A DNA stretch of 64,000 bases from Pseudomonas sp. M47T1 (GCF_000263855.1 NZ_AJWX01000032.1:1-64000); one strand, 5' to 3'; positions 25,834-34,587 are shown, counted from the stretch's first letter. Program-made: numbers and translations. The notes: a model not told the origin generated them from the letters alone.

Positions 25834-26355
25834 ATGACTCAGTCCACTGCCCCAAACCAAACCCAAGCTACCAGCTACTTCAACCTGCACACCCAAGGCA
25901 TCGGCTATCTGAACCGCGTGCGTGAAGTCACGGTTCGTCGCGGCCAGCCGTTCATGGCCTGTGATATCGCTGCCCTGCACGGCGCCAGCGATGATGTGGA
26001 ATACACCCGTTTCGACTGCAAGGTCGCCGGTGGTGAAGCGGAAAGGCTGATCCGCCAACACATGGCCGACGTCCAGGCCGAACGCAAAGTCCTCTTGGGT
26101 TTTCGTATCGGTGATCTGTGGACCGACGCTTTCATCTACGAAAAAGGCGAACGTCAGGGTCAACCCGGCGCCAGTCTCAAAGGCCGCTTGATCTTCATCG
26201 AGTGGATCAAGGTCGATGGCACCCTGGTGTACAAGGCCCCGGCCCGCACACCCGTTGCCACCTATGCTGAGCAACCCACCGATGCCGAGCAACCCACCGC
26301 TGATGCAGATCACGCACAGCATCAGGACGAATCGCAGGCACGTCAAACCGCCTGA
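25834..26355 (+). CDS. DUF3577 / STY4534-family ICE protein
   Basis: A 173-aa protein of the DUF3577 family (also called STY4534 ICE replication proteins). It has YFNLHTQGIGYLNRVREV, RRGQPFMACDIAALHGA and a C-terminal KGRLIFIEWIKVDGTLVY, which suggests an OB-like, SSB-related fold. The tail is Gln/Asp/His-rich. ATG 25834 follows CAGGAG. It is expressed from a leader carrying copy A of the triple repeat and is followed 21 nt later by a terminator-like hairpin. A nucleic-acid role is likely but not shown. Confidence 0.8.
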   Translation: MTQSTAPNQTQATSYFNLHTQGIGYLNRVREVTVRRGQPFMACDIAALHGASDDVEYTRFDCKVAGGEAERLIRQHMADVQAERKVLLGFRIGDLWTDAFIYEKGERQGQPGASLKGRLIFIEWIKVDGTLVYKAPARTPVATYAEQPTDAEQPTADADHAQHQDESQARQTA

Positions 26356-26376
26356 TCGTTCCGTCAACCCGCAACA

Positions 26377-26403
26377 GGCGCTCTCCCCCCAGCGCCTTTT
26401 TTT
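26377..26403 (+). terminator. Terminator hairpin between DUF3577 gene and 26422
   Basis: GGCGCT, an 8-nt C-rich loop, AGCGCC and seven T. It ends only 18 nt before the next ATG, so it both ends the upstream message and lies in the leader of the next gene; attenuation is possible. Confidence 0.7.
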
Positions 26404-26421
26404 CTACCGCAGGAGGCTCCC

Positions 26422-26679
26422 ATGGAATCCTTCTGGCTCTGCCAAACCTGCCTGTTTGCCGTCGCCTATGACGACTTCAGCGCGCTGTCCATGTATTACA
26501 CCGATGAGGAACTCGAGCAGCGCATGGCCGCAATCCATGCGGGTGCTCAGGAACTGATGCCCCTGAGCGCTGATTTCGACTCAGAGACCGGCCTAGGTAT
26601 CGACGACTTTTCCACGTCACCTTGTGATGCGTGTCACTGCTCACTTCATGGCACCCGCCACCGTTTCACCCGATTGTGA
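26422..26679 (+). CDS. Small Cys-rich protein, possible zinc ribbon
   Basis: An 85-aa protein with an N-terminal WLCQTCLFAVAYDD (CxxC) and a C-terminal SPCDACHCSLHG (CxxCxC), the spacing of a small zinc ribbon. The middle is acidic (LSADFDSETGLGIDDF). I do not recognise the family. The start has a strong AGGAGG site. It is one of a row of ICE genes, each with its own hairpin leader. Confidence 0.7.
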   Translation: MESFWLCQTCLFAVAYDDFSALSMYYTDEELEQRMAAIHAGAQELMPLSADFDSETGLGIDDFSTSPCDACHCSLHGTRHRFTRL

Positions 26680-26713
26680 TTACTAAAATCCAAAACTCTT
26701 CACCCAACCCATC

Positions 26714-26744
26714 AGGGGCCATCACGCCCTTGGGGTGTGCCCCT
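26714..26744 (+). promoter_or_regulatory. Hairpin leader of radC
   Basis: AGGGGC pairs with GCCCCT around an inner CAC...GTG and CCC...GGG stem; the 3' side runs into TTTG and the ribosome site follows 9 bases on. A conserved 'radC' RNA motif has been reported upstream of radC in proteobacterial mobile elements; whether this is that motif was not tested. Confidence 0.5.
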
Positions 26745-26765
26745 TTGCGACTGGAGGATCACACC

Positions 26766-27254
26766 ATGCACGCTCCCCTCACCTTGATCGACGGTACCGA
26801 TGTCACGCGCCGCGGTGCTGAAGACCAAATGATTACCGAAGCACTCAACCTGCTGGATCGGCGTTATTTCACCCGTGGTGAATGCCTGTTCAGTCCGACT
26901 GCGGTGGCCGACTACCTGAAGCTGCAACTGGCCGGGCATCACCAGGAGGTCTTCGCCATGGTCTGTTTGGATGCACGCCACCGGACCCTGCGTTTTGAAA
27001 AACTGTTCTTCGGCAGCATCGACAGCGCCAGCGTGTACCCGCGAGAGATCGTGATTCGCGCCCTGGCCTGCAATGCCGCCGCGGTCATTTTCGCCCACAA
27101 CCATCCTTCGGGGTGCGCCGAACCCAGCCAGGCCGATCGCAACCTTACCGCACAGCTCAAGAACGCCCTGGCCTTGGTGGAAGTTCGCGTTCTGGATCAC
27201 TTCGTGGTGGGTGAGGGAAAACCCGTGTCGCTCGCCGAGATGGGTTGGCTCTGA
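26766..27254 (+). CDS. radC: RadC-family JAB-domain protein
   Basis: A 162-aa RadC/JAB domain protein. The metal-binding motif is complete (FAHNHPSGCAEPSQADRNLT), with FAMVCLDARHRTLRFEKLFF and IVIRALACNAAAVI before it. The N-terminal helix-hairpin-helix of full RadC is absent, as is usual in the ICE- and plasmid-borne versions. ATG 26766 follows TGGAGG. The role of ICE RadC is unproven; DNA repair or protection of incoming DNA has been suggested. Confidence 0.88.
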   Translation: MHAPLTLIDGTDVTRRGAEDQMITEALNLLDRRYFTRGECLFSPTAVADYLKLQLAGHHQEVFAMVCLDARHRTLRFEKLFFGSIDSASVYPREIVIRALACNAAAVIFAHNHPSGCAEPSQADRNLTAQLKNALALVEVRVLDHFVVGEGKPVSLAEMGWL

Positions 27255-27350
27255 CTTCACTCGCAAACGCTTCACCCTGCCGGGGAAAATCTCTATCCCG
27301 CTGGGGAGGCGGTCACTCCGGTTTCACTCAACCGAAACAGGAGAATCACC

Positions 27351-27917
27351 ATGGAACTGTCCATCAATGATCTGGCGGGTGTCCAGTTTGTGGAAAACCC
27401 GTACGCACCCGACACCCTGCTGCGACGAGACGTGTTCGAGCGTCAATTCGTGGTGATGGGTCACGGCGAGATGATCTTTTCCAAAAGCAGCTTTTGCTCC
27501 CTGGCCTCTCAGGAACGAGCGCTGGTGGTGCTGGGCTACTGTGGCCTGATCACCGAGGGCATGGCGAATGCTCACGATTGCCTGTTTAGCGACACCTTTG
27601 GGCTGCGTGCATTGGAGCAGGCGTGCGCGGTGGATTTCAGAATCCACCAGGTCAACATCGTCGACCTGCAGCGCCGCACCGTGCTGTCGGGCGTTGTCCG
27701 TGAAGCAAGCATCGAGTGGCTGTCGCCCTGTGTGACTCGAACTGAACGGATGTACGCCAGACTGACCGCTCAGGACCTGTTGAATCGGGCACAAGTGCAT
27801 ACCCACGACGGTCTGCACGAGGCCTCCCGGCAACTGCGCACCGAGGCCGAAGAGTGGCAAGGCCGGATGATCGCCGAACACTGGATACCTCACGCGCTGC
27901 AAGCGCTCTCGCACTGA
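27351..27917 (+). CDS. Hypothetical ICE protein, tandem paralogue 1
   Basis: A 188-aa protein with no domain I know. Its N-terminus (VQFVENPYAPDTLLRRDVFE, then RQFVVMGHGEM) and C-terminus (HEASRQLRTEAEEWQGRMIA) match the next protein, so the two arose by tandem duplication. The central GVVREASIEWLSPCVTRTER is also shared. CAGGAG precedes the ATG. It lies downstream of radC with its own 96-nt leader. Confidence 0.7.
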   Translation: MELSINDLAGVQFVENPYAPDTLLRRDVFERQFVVMGHGEMIFSKSSFCSLASQERALVVLGYCGLITEGMANAHDCLFSDTFGLRALEQACAVDFRIHQVNIVDLQRRTVLSGVVREASIEWLSPCVTRTERMYARLTAQDLLNRAQVHTHDGLHEASRQLRTEAEEWQGRMIAEHWIPHALQALSH

Positions 27918-27930
27918 CCCAGACCCGACC

Positions 27931-27970
27931 GGGGAGTAACCTCCCCATCGGGCGGACTCTCCCGGTTTTT
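27931..27970 (+). promoter_or_regulatory. Double-hairpin leader of 27992 gene
   Basis: GGGGAG-TAAC-CTCCCC (27931-27946), then CGGG...CCCG (27949-27964) followed by GTTTTT. The second stem plus T-run looks like a terminator 22 nt before the next start; the first could compete with it. An attenuator is possible. Confidence 0.5.
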
Positions 27971-27991
27971 CGATAAACTTGGAGAGACAGC

Positions 27992-28549
27992 ATGAAGCTT
28001 CATGTACAGCACTTCGATGGCGTCGCTTTCGTTCACAACCCCTATCTCGCTGGAACAGCCCTGCGCCAGGACATCTTCGAACGTCAGTTCCGGGTGCTCG
28101 CCCACGGCCAGGCAGAGCTCGCCGATGATGATGGCTTTGCTCACACCTTCTGGATGCCGCTGACAATCGAGCTCGCACAGTGCGGCTTGCTCGAGCAGTG
28201 CCTGCTCAAGGCCCTGCATTATCTGGTCTCGGGCAACGCTGGCTTCATCAGCGGTGCGGTGCTGGACTTTCGGCCGGAGCGCATCTCGGTTCAGGATCGC
28301 GGCGGTCAAACCGTGCTGTCAGGCCTCGTCAGGCAGTCCACGCTGACCTGGTTGCCGCCCTACTGCGCCGGTGACGAACTGCTCTTAGCCGAAGCGCAAA
28401 TAAGGCGCCTGCTGGCAGATGCCATCGACGAAGATCGTTGGGACAACCACAGCACCGCAAACAACCTGCGGCGTCAGGCAGACAATCTCCAGGCCCGCAT
28501 CATCCCCACTCGCTGGCTACCGCACGTGCTGAAGCTGCTGAACATCTGA
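27992..28549 (+). CDS. Hypothetical ICE protein, tandem paralogue 2
   Basis: A 185-aa paralogue of the preceding protein: VAFVHNPYLAGTALRQDIFE and RQFRVLAHGQAEL at the N-terminus, GLVRQSTLTWLPPYCAGDEL in the middle and NNLRRQADNLQARIIPTRWL at the end. The aligned parts look clearly related, the rest has diverged. A leader with two hairpins and a TTGGAGAG ribosome site precedes the ATG. The function is unknown. Confidence 0.7.
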   Translation: MKLHVQHFDGVAFVHNPYLAGTALRQDIFERQFRVLAHGQAELADDDGFAHTFWMPLTIELAQCGLLEQCLLKALHYLVSGNAGFISGAVLDFRPERISVQDRGGQTVLSGLVRQSTLTWLPPYCAGDELLLAEAQIRRLLADAIDEDRWDNHSTANNLRRQADNLQARIIPTRWLPHVLKLLNI

Positions 28550-28622
28550 CTATCAACTCACATCCCTTGGGAGCCTTTCCCCCTTGGGGCTGGGTCCTCC
28601 TCACCTTGTGGAGAACCCGAGC

Positions 28623-29339
28623 ATGAACACCATACCTGAAAACCCTTTCGCCCGCGGCTACCTGGCCATGGTCAGCGCACGCATGCTGATGATCATCTAC
28701 GACGACAAGCAGCCGCCCTGCTACCGCACGCTGCACCCGTCACAGATTCATCTGAGCGACGAGCACATCGAGCACCTTGCCTGCCGTTTCAACGACGACA
28801 TGGTATGGGTCGGTACTGACCCAAAGCCAGACCCTGATCTGGAAGCGCAATGCTTGTCCGAAGGCACCGTTGCGGCTGCGATTTACCAGGTGACGGCTGA
28901 CCATTTCGGCAACGCCGTGCACCTCGGGGATTTCCCCACCGAGGCTGCTGCGCAATCGGCGATCCTGCAGATGGCGTTTGAAACCGGCCACTACAGCCGC
29001 AGCTGGGAAATCAGCAGTGCCCACGTGCCTCAGCCGGACCTGTGGACTTTTTGCTTTCCGGCCAGCAGCGGGCGATCGATGAGCTACTTCGAGTGCTTCA
29101 GCCTGCCGGGCAGTACCGCTGTCGGCTTCAAGCTGTACTCGACTCCGTGGTCGGCAAATCCTTCTCGACGTTCGTTCGATGCCAGCAGTAGCGACGTCGA
29201 AGCGCGCATGCGCAGTGAAGGTGTGCCCGAGGCGCTGATCAGGATTCTGATGCTGGCAGGTGAGGCAGATGTGCGGTTTTTGTTCCTTGATCCTGACGCT
29301 GCACCAGTACCTGGATTACCTGTTTACCCGGATGATTGA
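28623..29339 (+). CDS. Hypothetical ICE protein
   Basis: A 238-aa protein that I do not recognise. The N-terminus (NPFARGYLAMVSARMLMIIY) is helical; the central part (AAIYQVTADHFGNAVHLGDF and LQMAFETGHYSRSWEIS) looks conserved; the end is an acidic, Pro-rich tail. It is the last gene of the radC-associated row, closed by a terminator at 29347. Its 73-nt leader again contains C- and G-rich complementary runs. Confidence 0.65.
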   Translation: MNTIPENPFARGYLAMVSARMLMIIYDDKQPPCYRTLHPSQIHLSDEHIEHLACRFNDDMVWVGTDPKPDPDLEAQCLSEGTVAAAIYQVTADHFGNAVHLGDFPTEAAAQSAILQMAFETGHYSRSWEISSAHVPQPDLWTFCFPASSGRSMSYFECFSLPGSTAVGFKLYSTPWSANPSRRSFDASSSDVEARMRSEGVPEALIRILMLAGEADVRFLFLDPDAAPVPGLPVYPDD

Positions 29340-29346
29340 ACCGAAG

Positions 29347-29371
29347 GCGCCCTTAGTACGGGCGCTTTTTT
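29347..29371 (+). terminator. Rho-independent terminator
   Basis: GCGCCC, a 7-nt loop, GGGCGC and six T, directly after the 28623 gene. It separates the maintenance genes from the transfer genes that follow. Confidence 0.8.
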
Positions 29372-29513
29372 CATCTGTGTGGCGGCCAGGCAACCACCTG
29401 AGGTTAACGCTTCCCGTAGCGCAGAAAAGTGGCCAGGTTGAATTCGGGTTTCTGGTAAGTGCAGCGTCATGCTGACTGCCATGGTGAGCCTTCGCAAATG
29501 CCGAGAGTTCATC

Positions 29514-30035
29514 ATGAACCTGAATCTTCCCATCAGTCTCGCGTTGGCCCTCGCACTCACGGGGTGTACCACCGCCAGCACTGACGCTACACCTGTGCCC
29601 AAAACGGCAGCGACTGGGGTATCCAGCGCGATCGATCCCAGGTTCAAGCCGAAGTCGACTCAGGAAATCGCCCAAGGGCGCTACGGCCTGGTGAGTACCC
29701 AGCCAACCGTGGAACAACGTGATCCATTGCTTCAGATCATCGACGTCCATATCACGCCGACGCTCAACGCCACGGTCGCCGATGCCTTGCACTTCGTCCT
29801 GCAACGATCCGGGTACTCCCTGTGCGCCGCTACCCCTGGGGTCCAGACGCTGTTCAGTCGTCCACTGCCGTCAATGCACTACCAGCTGGGGCCCATCTCG
29901 CTGATGGACGCCTTGGACGTGTTGGGGGGCGAGGCCTGGCAATTGCAGACGGATCCGGTGCTGCGCACCGTGTGTTTTACCCAGCGACAGGTCGTTACCA
30001 ACGACCCATCGCTAACGGCCGAGGGCCAGCCATGA
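29514..30035 (+). CDS. pilL: PilL, PFGI-1 class (lipoprotein)
   Basis: A 173-aa ICE protein of the PilL/PFGI-1 (TIGR03748) class. A lipoprotein signal ends in LALALTGC (lipobox). The mature part has FKPKSTQEIAQGRYGLVSTQ and a TcpQ-like C-terminus, LPSMHYQLGPISLMDALDVL then GGEAWQLQTDPVLRTVCF, typical of outer-membrane secretin partners of type IV pili. ATG 29514 has GAGAG upstream; an earlier in-frame ATG (29469) would add basic residues to the signal and remains possible. It overlaps the next gene by 4 bp. Confidence 0.82.
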   Translation: MNLNLPISLALALALTGCTTASTDATPVPKTAATGVSSAIDPRFKPKSTQEIAQGRYGLVSTQPTVEQRDPLLQIIDVHITPTLNATVADALHFVLQRSGYSLCAATPGVQTLFSRPLPSMHYQLGPISLMDALDVLGGEAWQLQTDPVLRTVCFTQRQVVTNDPSLTAEGQP

Positions 30036-30706
30036 AATCGACTTCCTTTCAGGCGCTGGTTGTCGGCGTCCTGTGCCTGTGCACGTCGGGACTGGCGGCG
30101 GTGGCCGTTAATCAGCATCGGCAGCTACAAGCGTTGCAGGCCAAACCGCAAAACGAAATGACGGTTTCCGAGTACCAACGCCAATGGCGTGAGCTGAACG
30201 ACAAGCAAGGCTTGGCTGATACCGCCATCGCGCAACTGCGTAGCACGTTATCCAAGCTGGCCTCGACACAAACCGAGCACGGTGAGCAGACAGTGCAACT
30301 GGCCAGCGACATCGAATCCCTTAGGGTCGCCAAGCAGGCACCAACTGCCAATGTCGACCTGCAGCCCTTGGAGATCCGGCTCTCGCTCATTGAGGAGCAA
30401 CTGGCTCAAATCCGTCTGCAAGCGGCGCCTCAGCCGAAGGTGAGGCCCGCCAGCGTTTCAAGCAAGTCGCCGGCCGTCCCACGACCACGACCACAACCGC
30501 CAACGCCCCCCTTCTCGATCATGGGCAGCGAGCTTCGCGGGCCAGAGCGCTTTCTGTCGCTCCTGCCACTGGGCGAAAGAACGCTTCGTTCGGTACGCCT
30601 GATTCAAACTGACGAGAGCTTTGGTGGATGGCGACTGGACAACCTGAACACGACCACTGCCGTGTTCTCGATCGCCGGCCAGGCTCAAACCCTGCCCATT
30701 CCATAG
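30032..30706 (+). CDS. ICE membrane-anchored coiled-coil protein
   Basis: A 224-aa protein between PilL and PFL_4693. It has one N-terminal membrane segment (FQALVVGVLCLCTSGLAAVA), then a helical coiled-coil region rich in Gln and Leu (about 30-130), a Pro-rich linker and a C-terminal beta domain (PFSIMGSELRGPERFLSLLP, ending FSIAGQAQTLPIP). The layout resembles a periplasmic protein spanning to the envelope. I do not recognise a named family. Both junctions are short, so it belongs to the pilL operon. Confidence 0.72.
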   Translation: MKSTSFQALVVGVLCLCTSGLAAVAVNQHRQLQALQAKPQNEMTVSEYQRQWRELNDKQGLADTAIAQLRSTLSKLASTQTEHGEQTVQLASDIESLRVAKQAPTANVDLQPLEIRLSLIEEQLAQIRLQAAPQPKVRPASVSSKSPAVPRPRPQPPTPPFSIMGSELRGPERFLSLLPLGERTLRSVRLIQTDESFGGWRLDNLNTTTAVFSIAGQAQTLPIP

Positions 30707-30715
30707 GGAGGCGCC

Positions 30716-31429
30716 ATGAAAACCTTCGTGTCGTTATCCGCCTGGTCGATGGGCTGTTTCTGCCACCTGGCCCTGGCCGCCCCTGACATCTCGACCGCAG
30801 ACCACACTGCACCTGAGCGGCCAACATTGCGGGCTTCAGCCCAGCACTCCCAGGAGATATGGGGGCTCACCGAACAGGAGTGGGCCAAATTCGAATCCTT
30901 GCAAACGGGTCCGCGCCGCTACTGGAGCCCGCAACTCGATCCTCTGACGACCCTCGGCGTCGAGGCCGAGACGGACCAGGAACGCCAGCGCTATGCTGAG
31001 CTGCAGGTTCGCCTTGAGGCCAAGCGTGCCGAACGCGAGCTTGCCTATCAGAAGGCCTACACGCAGGCGTGGGCCAAGCTGTACCCCGATTTGATGCCAA
31101 TCCAGGGCATGGCGACCACTGCCAGTACCGCCTCTCAAACCGCCACTCGCAGCGCGCTCTTCGTCAAAGACGATTGCGACAGCTGCCTGAGCGCGGCGAA
31201 GCGCCTGCAGGACCAAGGTACGGCGTTTGATCTGTATCTGGTAGGTAGCGACGGCGACGATGATTCAGTGCGGCGCTGGGCCAAAGCAGCTGGGATTGTC
31301 CCAGCCAATGTTCAACGTTGGCAGATTACCCTCAATCATGACCGCGGTCGCTGGTTCAGCCTCGGTGCCTTTGGCTCGCTCCCCGCCCGCTTCGAACAGG
31401 TCAATGGCCAATGGCAGCGCATCGAATAG
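30716..31429 (+). CDS. ICE protein, PFL_4693 family
   Basis: A 237-aa secreted protein of the PFL_4693 (TIGR03759) family. It has a signal peptide (HLALAA), the recognisable WGLTEQEWAKFESLQTGPRR and YWSPQLDPLTTLGVEA block, and a C-terminal thioredoxin-like part with FVKDDCDSCLSAAKRLQ and RWQITLNHDRGRWFSLGAF. It probably helps assemble the transfer channel in the periplasm. It overlaps the transglycosylase gene by 19 bp. Confidence 0.84.
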   Translation: MKTFVSLSAWSMGCFCHLALAAPDISTADHTAPERPTLRASAQHSQEIWGLTEQEWAKFESLQTGPRRYWSPQLDPLTTLGVEAETDQERQRYAELQVRLEAKRAERELAYQKAYTQAWAKLYPDLMPIQGMATTASTASQTATRSALFVKDDCDSCLSAAKRLQDQGTAFDLYLVGSDGDDDSVRRWAKAAGIVPANVQRWQITLNHDRGRWFSLGAFGSLPARFEQVNGQWQRIE

Positions 31430-31965
31430 CCTGGCTGGCCGTGCTGCTGCCGGTGCGTCTGGTGCTTGCCGAGAGCATCCCGCCGCCGGCTTACCAACTC
31501 GTCGCAGAGCGCGCCGGCGTCCCGGCGACCGTGCTGTTCGCGGTGGCGCTGCAGGAGAGCGGGACGCTGCTTCGCGGTCAGCGCATCCCCTGGCCCTGGA
31601 CACTGAACATTGCCGGCCAGGGGCAACGCTATCCCACGCGTGACGCAGCCTGCCAAGGGATACACAAGGCTGCGAGGCAACACGACCTCAAACGTATTGA
31701 TGTCGGCCTGGGGCAAACCAACCTGGGCCATAACGGCGCACGCTATTCATCCCCATGTGCCGCTCTGGATCCGCAGCAAAACCTCATCGTGACCGCGACG
31801 CTACTGCGCGAGCACTACGATCTAACCGGCGATTGGGTCCAGGCTGCCGGCCGCTACCACCGTCCAGCGGGTGGTGCGATCGCCGCGCGCTACCGCGCCC
31901 AATTTCGACAGCAGCTGCAGCAGTTACAGGCCTCGACTTCTCCCACCTTGGAATCCTCACCATGA
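31411..31965 (+). CDS. Lytic transglycosylase (SLT domain)
   Basis: A 184-aa secreted SLT-type peptidoglycan lyase. After a signal peptide (VLLPVRLVLA) comes the catalytic segment VLFAVALQESGTLLRG with the Glu, then IDVGLGQTNLGHNGARYSSP and AAGRYHRPAGGAIAARYRAQ. It would open local holes in peptidoglycan for the conjugation channel. It overlaps both neighbours. Confidence 0.85.
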   Translation: MAAHRIAWLAVLLPVRLVLAESIPPPAYQLVAERAGVPATVLFAVALQESGTLLRGQRIPWPWTLNIAGQGQRYPTRDAACQGIHKAARQHDLKRIDVGLGQTNLGHNGARYSSPCAALDPQQNLIVTATLLREHYDLTGDWVQAAGRYHRPAGGAIAARYRAQFRQQLQQLQASTSPTLESSP

Positions 31966-32435
31966 TTGGACATGACCTCAATCTCCTTTTGCTGTCGCTG
32001 GGTATCGCTGCGCTGTGCGCTGCACCCGCAGCGGCCCAGGACAACACCCGAAAGCTCAACCCAGTGTCGCCGTCGATCATCCATACCGACATGCCCGTCC
32101 CTTCGGGACTGCACTGGATCCTGCCGGTACGCAGCCCCGAGATGAGCCCAGGCAATGTTGAAGCGAGAACGCTGCATATGCCGGGCCTTAAACCTTTCTT
32201 CCTGGTCGGGGAGGATGTGACCTCACTGGAGTGGCTGATCAGCAATGCCGAACGCCTGACAGAGCTAGGCGCCGCCGGACTCGTGGTGGACGTGACTGAC
32301 GCCGGCTCGCTGCGACGCATCCAGTCGTTGGTACCCGAGCTGACCGTCATGCCGGTGAGTGGCGATGACATCGCCGAGCGATTACAGCTCTCCCATTACC
32401 CGGTACTGATCACCGCCACTGCACTGGAACAGTAA
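31962..32435 (+). CDS. ICE protein, PFL_4695 family
   Basis: A 157-aa protein of the PFL_4695 (TIGR03765) family, with a signal peptide ending AAPAAAQ, the segment LKPFFLVGEDVTSLEWLISN, and GAAGLVVDVTDAGSLRRIQS. It lies between the transglycosylase and TraD, the family's usual place. Its function is unknown; an envelope protein is likely. Confidence 0.84.
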   Translation: MIGHDLNLLLLSLGIAALCAAPAAAQDNTRKLNPVSPSIIHTDMPVPSGLHWILPVRSPEMSPGNVEARTLHMPGLKPFFLVGEDVTSLEWLISNAERLTELGAAGLVVDVTDAGSLRRIQSLVPELTVMPVSGDDIAERLQLSHYPVLITATALEQ

Positions 32436-32445
32436 GGTACCCGTC

Positions 32446-34569
32446 ATGGCCGATCACGTGATGGAGTCGTTGCTACGCCCCGCCGTCGAGCTGTACACCG
32501 TGGCGGTCTGCGGAGGGGCCGCTGCGCTGTGCCTGCACTCACCTTGGGCTGTCGCGCTCTCCCCGGAGATTGGCGCCGGAATGGCCATGGCCTACACAGC
32601 CTTCGGCCTCAAGCGGCTCAATGAGGCGCGCATGGTGCTGCGCTACCGGCGCAATATCCGGCGCCTGCCCCGCTACGAGCTGACCAGCCGCCAAATACCG
32701 GTGAGCCGTAAACGGCTGTTCATGGGCAGAGGCTTTCGCTGGACCCGCCTGCACACGCAGCGCCTGGTCGAAGCTCAGGATCCAGATGTCGCCCGTTACG
32801 TGAACCAATCGTTGCCCCATCGCATGGCCAGGCACCTCGAAAGGCGCCTGGAATGGGCGCCCTATCCGCTGACCCTGCTGGGCCGCGCCACTGCCTGGGA
32901 CAATGCCCTCAACCCCGTCAGACCGCTGCCGCCGGTGGGCGGCTCGCCGCTGCTACATGGGGTCGAACCCAACGAAACCGAAGTTAGCCTACCGCTGGGT
33001 GAACGCGTTGGACACACTCTGGTTCTGGGCACTACCCGGGTCGGCAAGACGCGATTGGCAGAGGTGTACATCACCCAAGATATCCACCGAAAAGCGCCCG
33101 AAGTGGTGATCGTGTTCGACCCCAAGGGCGATGCCGATCTGCTCAAGCGCATGTACGTCGAGTCGCGAAGGGCCGGTCGTGAAAAGGAATTCCATGTCTT
33201 TCACCTGGGCTGGCCTGACATCTCTGCACGCTACAACGCAGTCGGTCGTTTCGGCCGCATCTCTGAAGTGGCCACCCGTATCGCTGGGCAACTGAGCGGC
33301 GAAGGCAACTCCGCGGCGTTTCGCGAATTTGCCTGGCGCTTCGTCAACATCATCGCTCGCGCGCTGGTCGAGCTGGGTCGCCGGCCCGACTATCTGCAGA
33401 TCCAGCGGCACGTGGTGAACATCGATGCCTTGTTCATCGAGTACGCCCAGCAGTTCTTTGCCCGACATGATGCCAGTGCCTGGGAAGCCATCGTGCAGAT
33501 CGAGGGCAGGCTCAACGAGAAAAACATCCCTCGGCACATGGTCGGGCGCGAAAAGCGTGTGGTAGCGATCGAGCAATACCTGGCCGCCAAGCGCATCTTT
33601 GATCCCGTCATGGATGGTCTGCGCTCGGCGGTACGCTATGACCGTACCTACTTCGACAAGATCGTGGCTTCCCTGCTGCCATTGCTGGAAAAGCTTACCA
33701 GCGGCAAGACCGCGCAGTTGCTGGCCCCCAACTACACCGACCTCGCGGATCCGCGGCCGATCTTTGATTGGATGCAGATCATCCGCAAACGTGGCATCGT
33801 CTACGTCGGCCTGGATGCCCTCACCGACGCCGAAGTGGCTGCGGCAGTCGGTAATTCCATGTTCGCCGACCTGGTGTCGGTCGCGGGTTATATCTACAAA
33901 CATGGCGTCGACCATGGACTCCCCGGTGCCGATGCCTCCGGGCAAAAACTCCCGATCAATCTGCACGCCGATGAGTTCAACGAACTGATGGGCGACGAGT
34001 TCATTCCGCTGATCAACAAGGGCGGTGGCGCCGGTATCCAGGTGACAGCCTATACCCAGACCTTGAGCGATATCGAAGCCAGGATCGGCAATCGCGCCAA
34101 GGCCGGTCAGGTCATCGGCAACTTCAACACGCTGCAGATGCTTCGTGTGCGCGAGACCGCGACCGCCGAGCTGCTCACGCACCAACTGCCCAAGGTCAAT
34201 GTGCAGGCACGCACCCTGGTCTCGGGGGCCACCGATACCGCTGACCCTGATGCCCATACCGATTTCACGTCTTCATCCCAAGACCGCGTCAGCACCACTG
34301 CCGTGCCGCTGATCGAACCCGCGCACATCGTCAGTCTGCCCAAGGGCCAAATGTTCTCCTTCCAGGAAGGTGGACAGCTCTGGAAAGTGAGGATGCCCCT
34401 GCCCAAACCGGCGGATGACGATGCCATGCCCAAGGACCTGCAGGAACTGGCCACCCGCATGCGTGCGGCCTACAACGCCCACGCGAACAAGTGGTGGACC
34501 GCCAGCGGCGGTGGTCCGACGGTGGACTATGACCCAGAGCAACCCCCGCCAGGACGCCGCCGTGGATAG
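32446..34569 (+). CDS. traD: Conjugative coupling ATPase TraD (SXT/TOL type)
   Basis: A 707-aa type IV coupling protein. Two N-terminal membrane segments (about 20-55) precede the ATPase: Walker A GTTRVGKTRLAE at about residue 195, Walker B-like VIVFDPKGDADLL, and later NLHADEFNELMGDEFIPLIN and VTAYTQTLSDIEARIGNRAK. It recruits the relaxase-DNA complex and pumps DNA to the type IV channel. It ends 18 bp before the PFL_4697 gene. Confidence 0.9.
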   Translation: MADHVMESLLRPAVELYTVAVCGGAAALCLHSPWAVALSPEIGAGMAMAYTAFGLKRLNEARMVLRYRRNIRRLPRYELTSRQIPVSRKRLFMGRGFRWTRLHTQRLVEAQDPDVARYVNQSLPHRMARHLERRLEWAPYPLTLLGRATAWDNALNPVRPLPPVGGSPLLHGVEPNETEVSLPLGERVGHTLVLGTTRVGKTRLAEVYITQDIHRKAPEVVIVFDPKGDADLLKRMYVESRRAGREKEFHVFHLGWPDISARYNAVGRFGRISEVATRIAGQLSGEGNSAAFREFAWRFVNIIARALVELGRRPDYLQIQRHVVNIDALFIEYAQQFFARHDASAWEAIVQIEGRLNEKNIPRHMVGREKRVVAIEQYLAAKRIFDPVMDGLRSAVRYDRTYFDKIVASLLPLLEKLTSGKTAQLLAPNYTDLADPRPIFDWMQIIRKRGIVYVGLDALTDAEVAAAVGNSMFADLVSVAGYIYKHGVDHGLPGADASGQKLPINLHADEFNELMGDEFIPLINKGGGAGIQVTAYTQTLSDIEARIGNRAKAGQVIGNFNTLQMLRVRETATAELLTHQLPKVNVQARTLVSGATDTADPDAHTDFTSSSQDRVSTTAVPLIEPAHIVSLPKGQMFSFQEGGQLWKVRMPLPKPADDDAMPKDLQELATRMRAAYNAHANKWWTASGGGPTVDYDPEQPPPGRRRG

Positions 34570-34587
34570 CTGTACGAAAAAGTCCCT

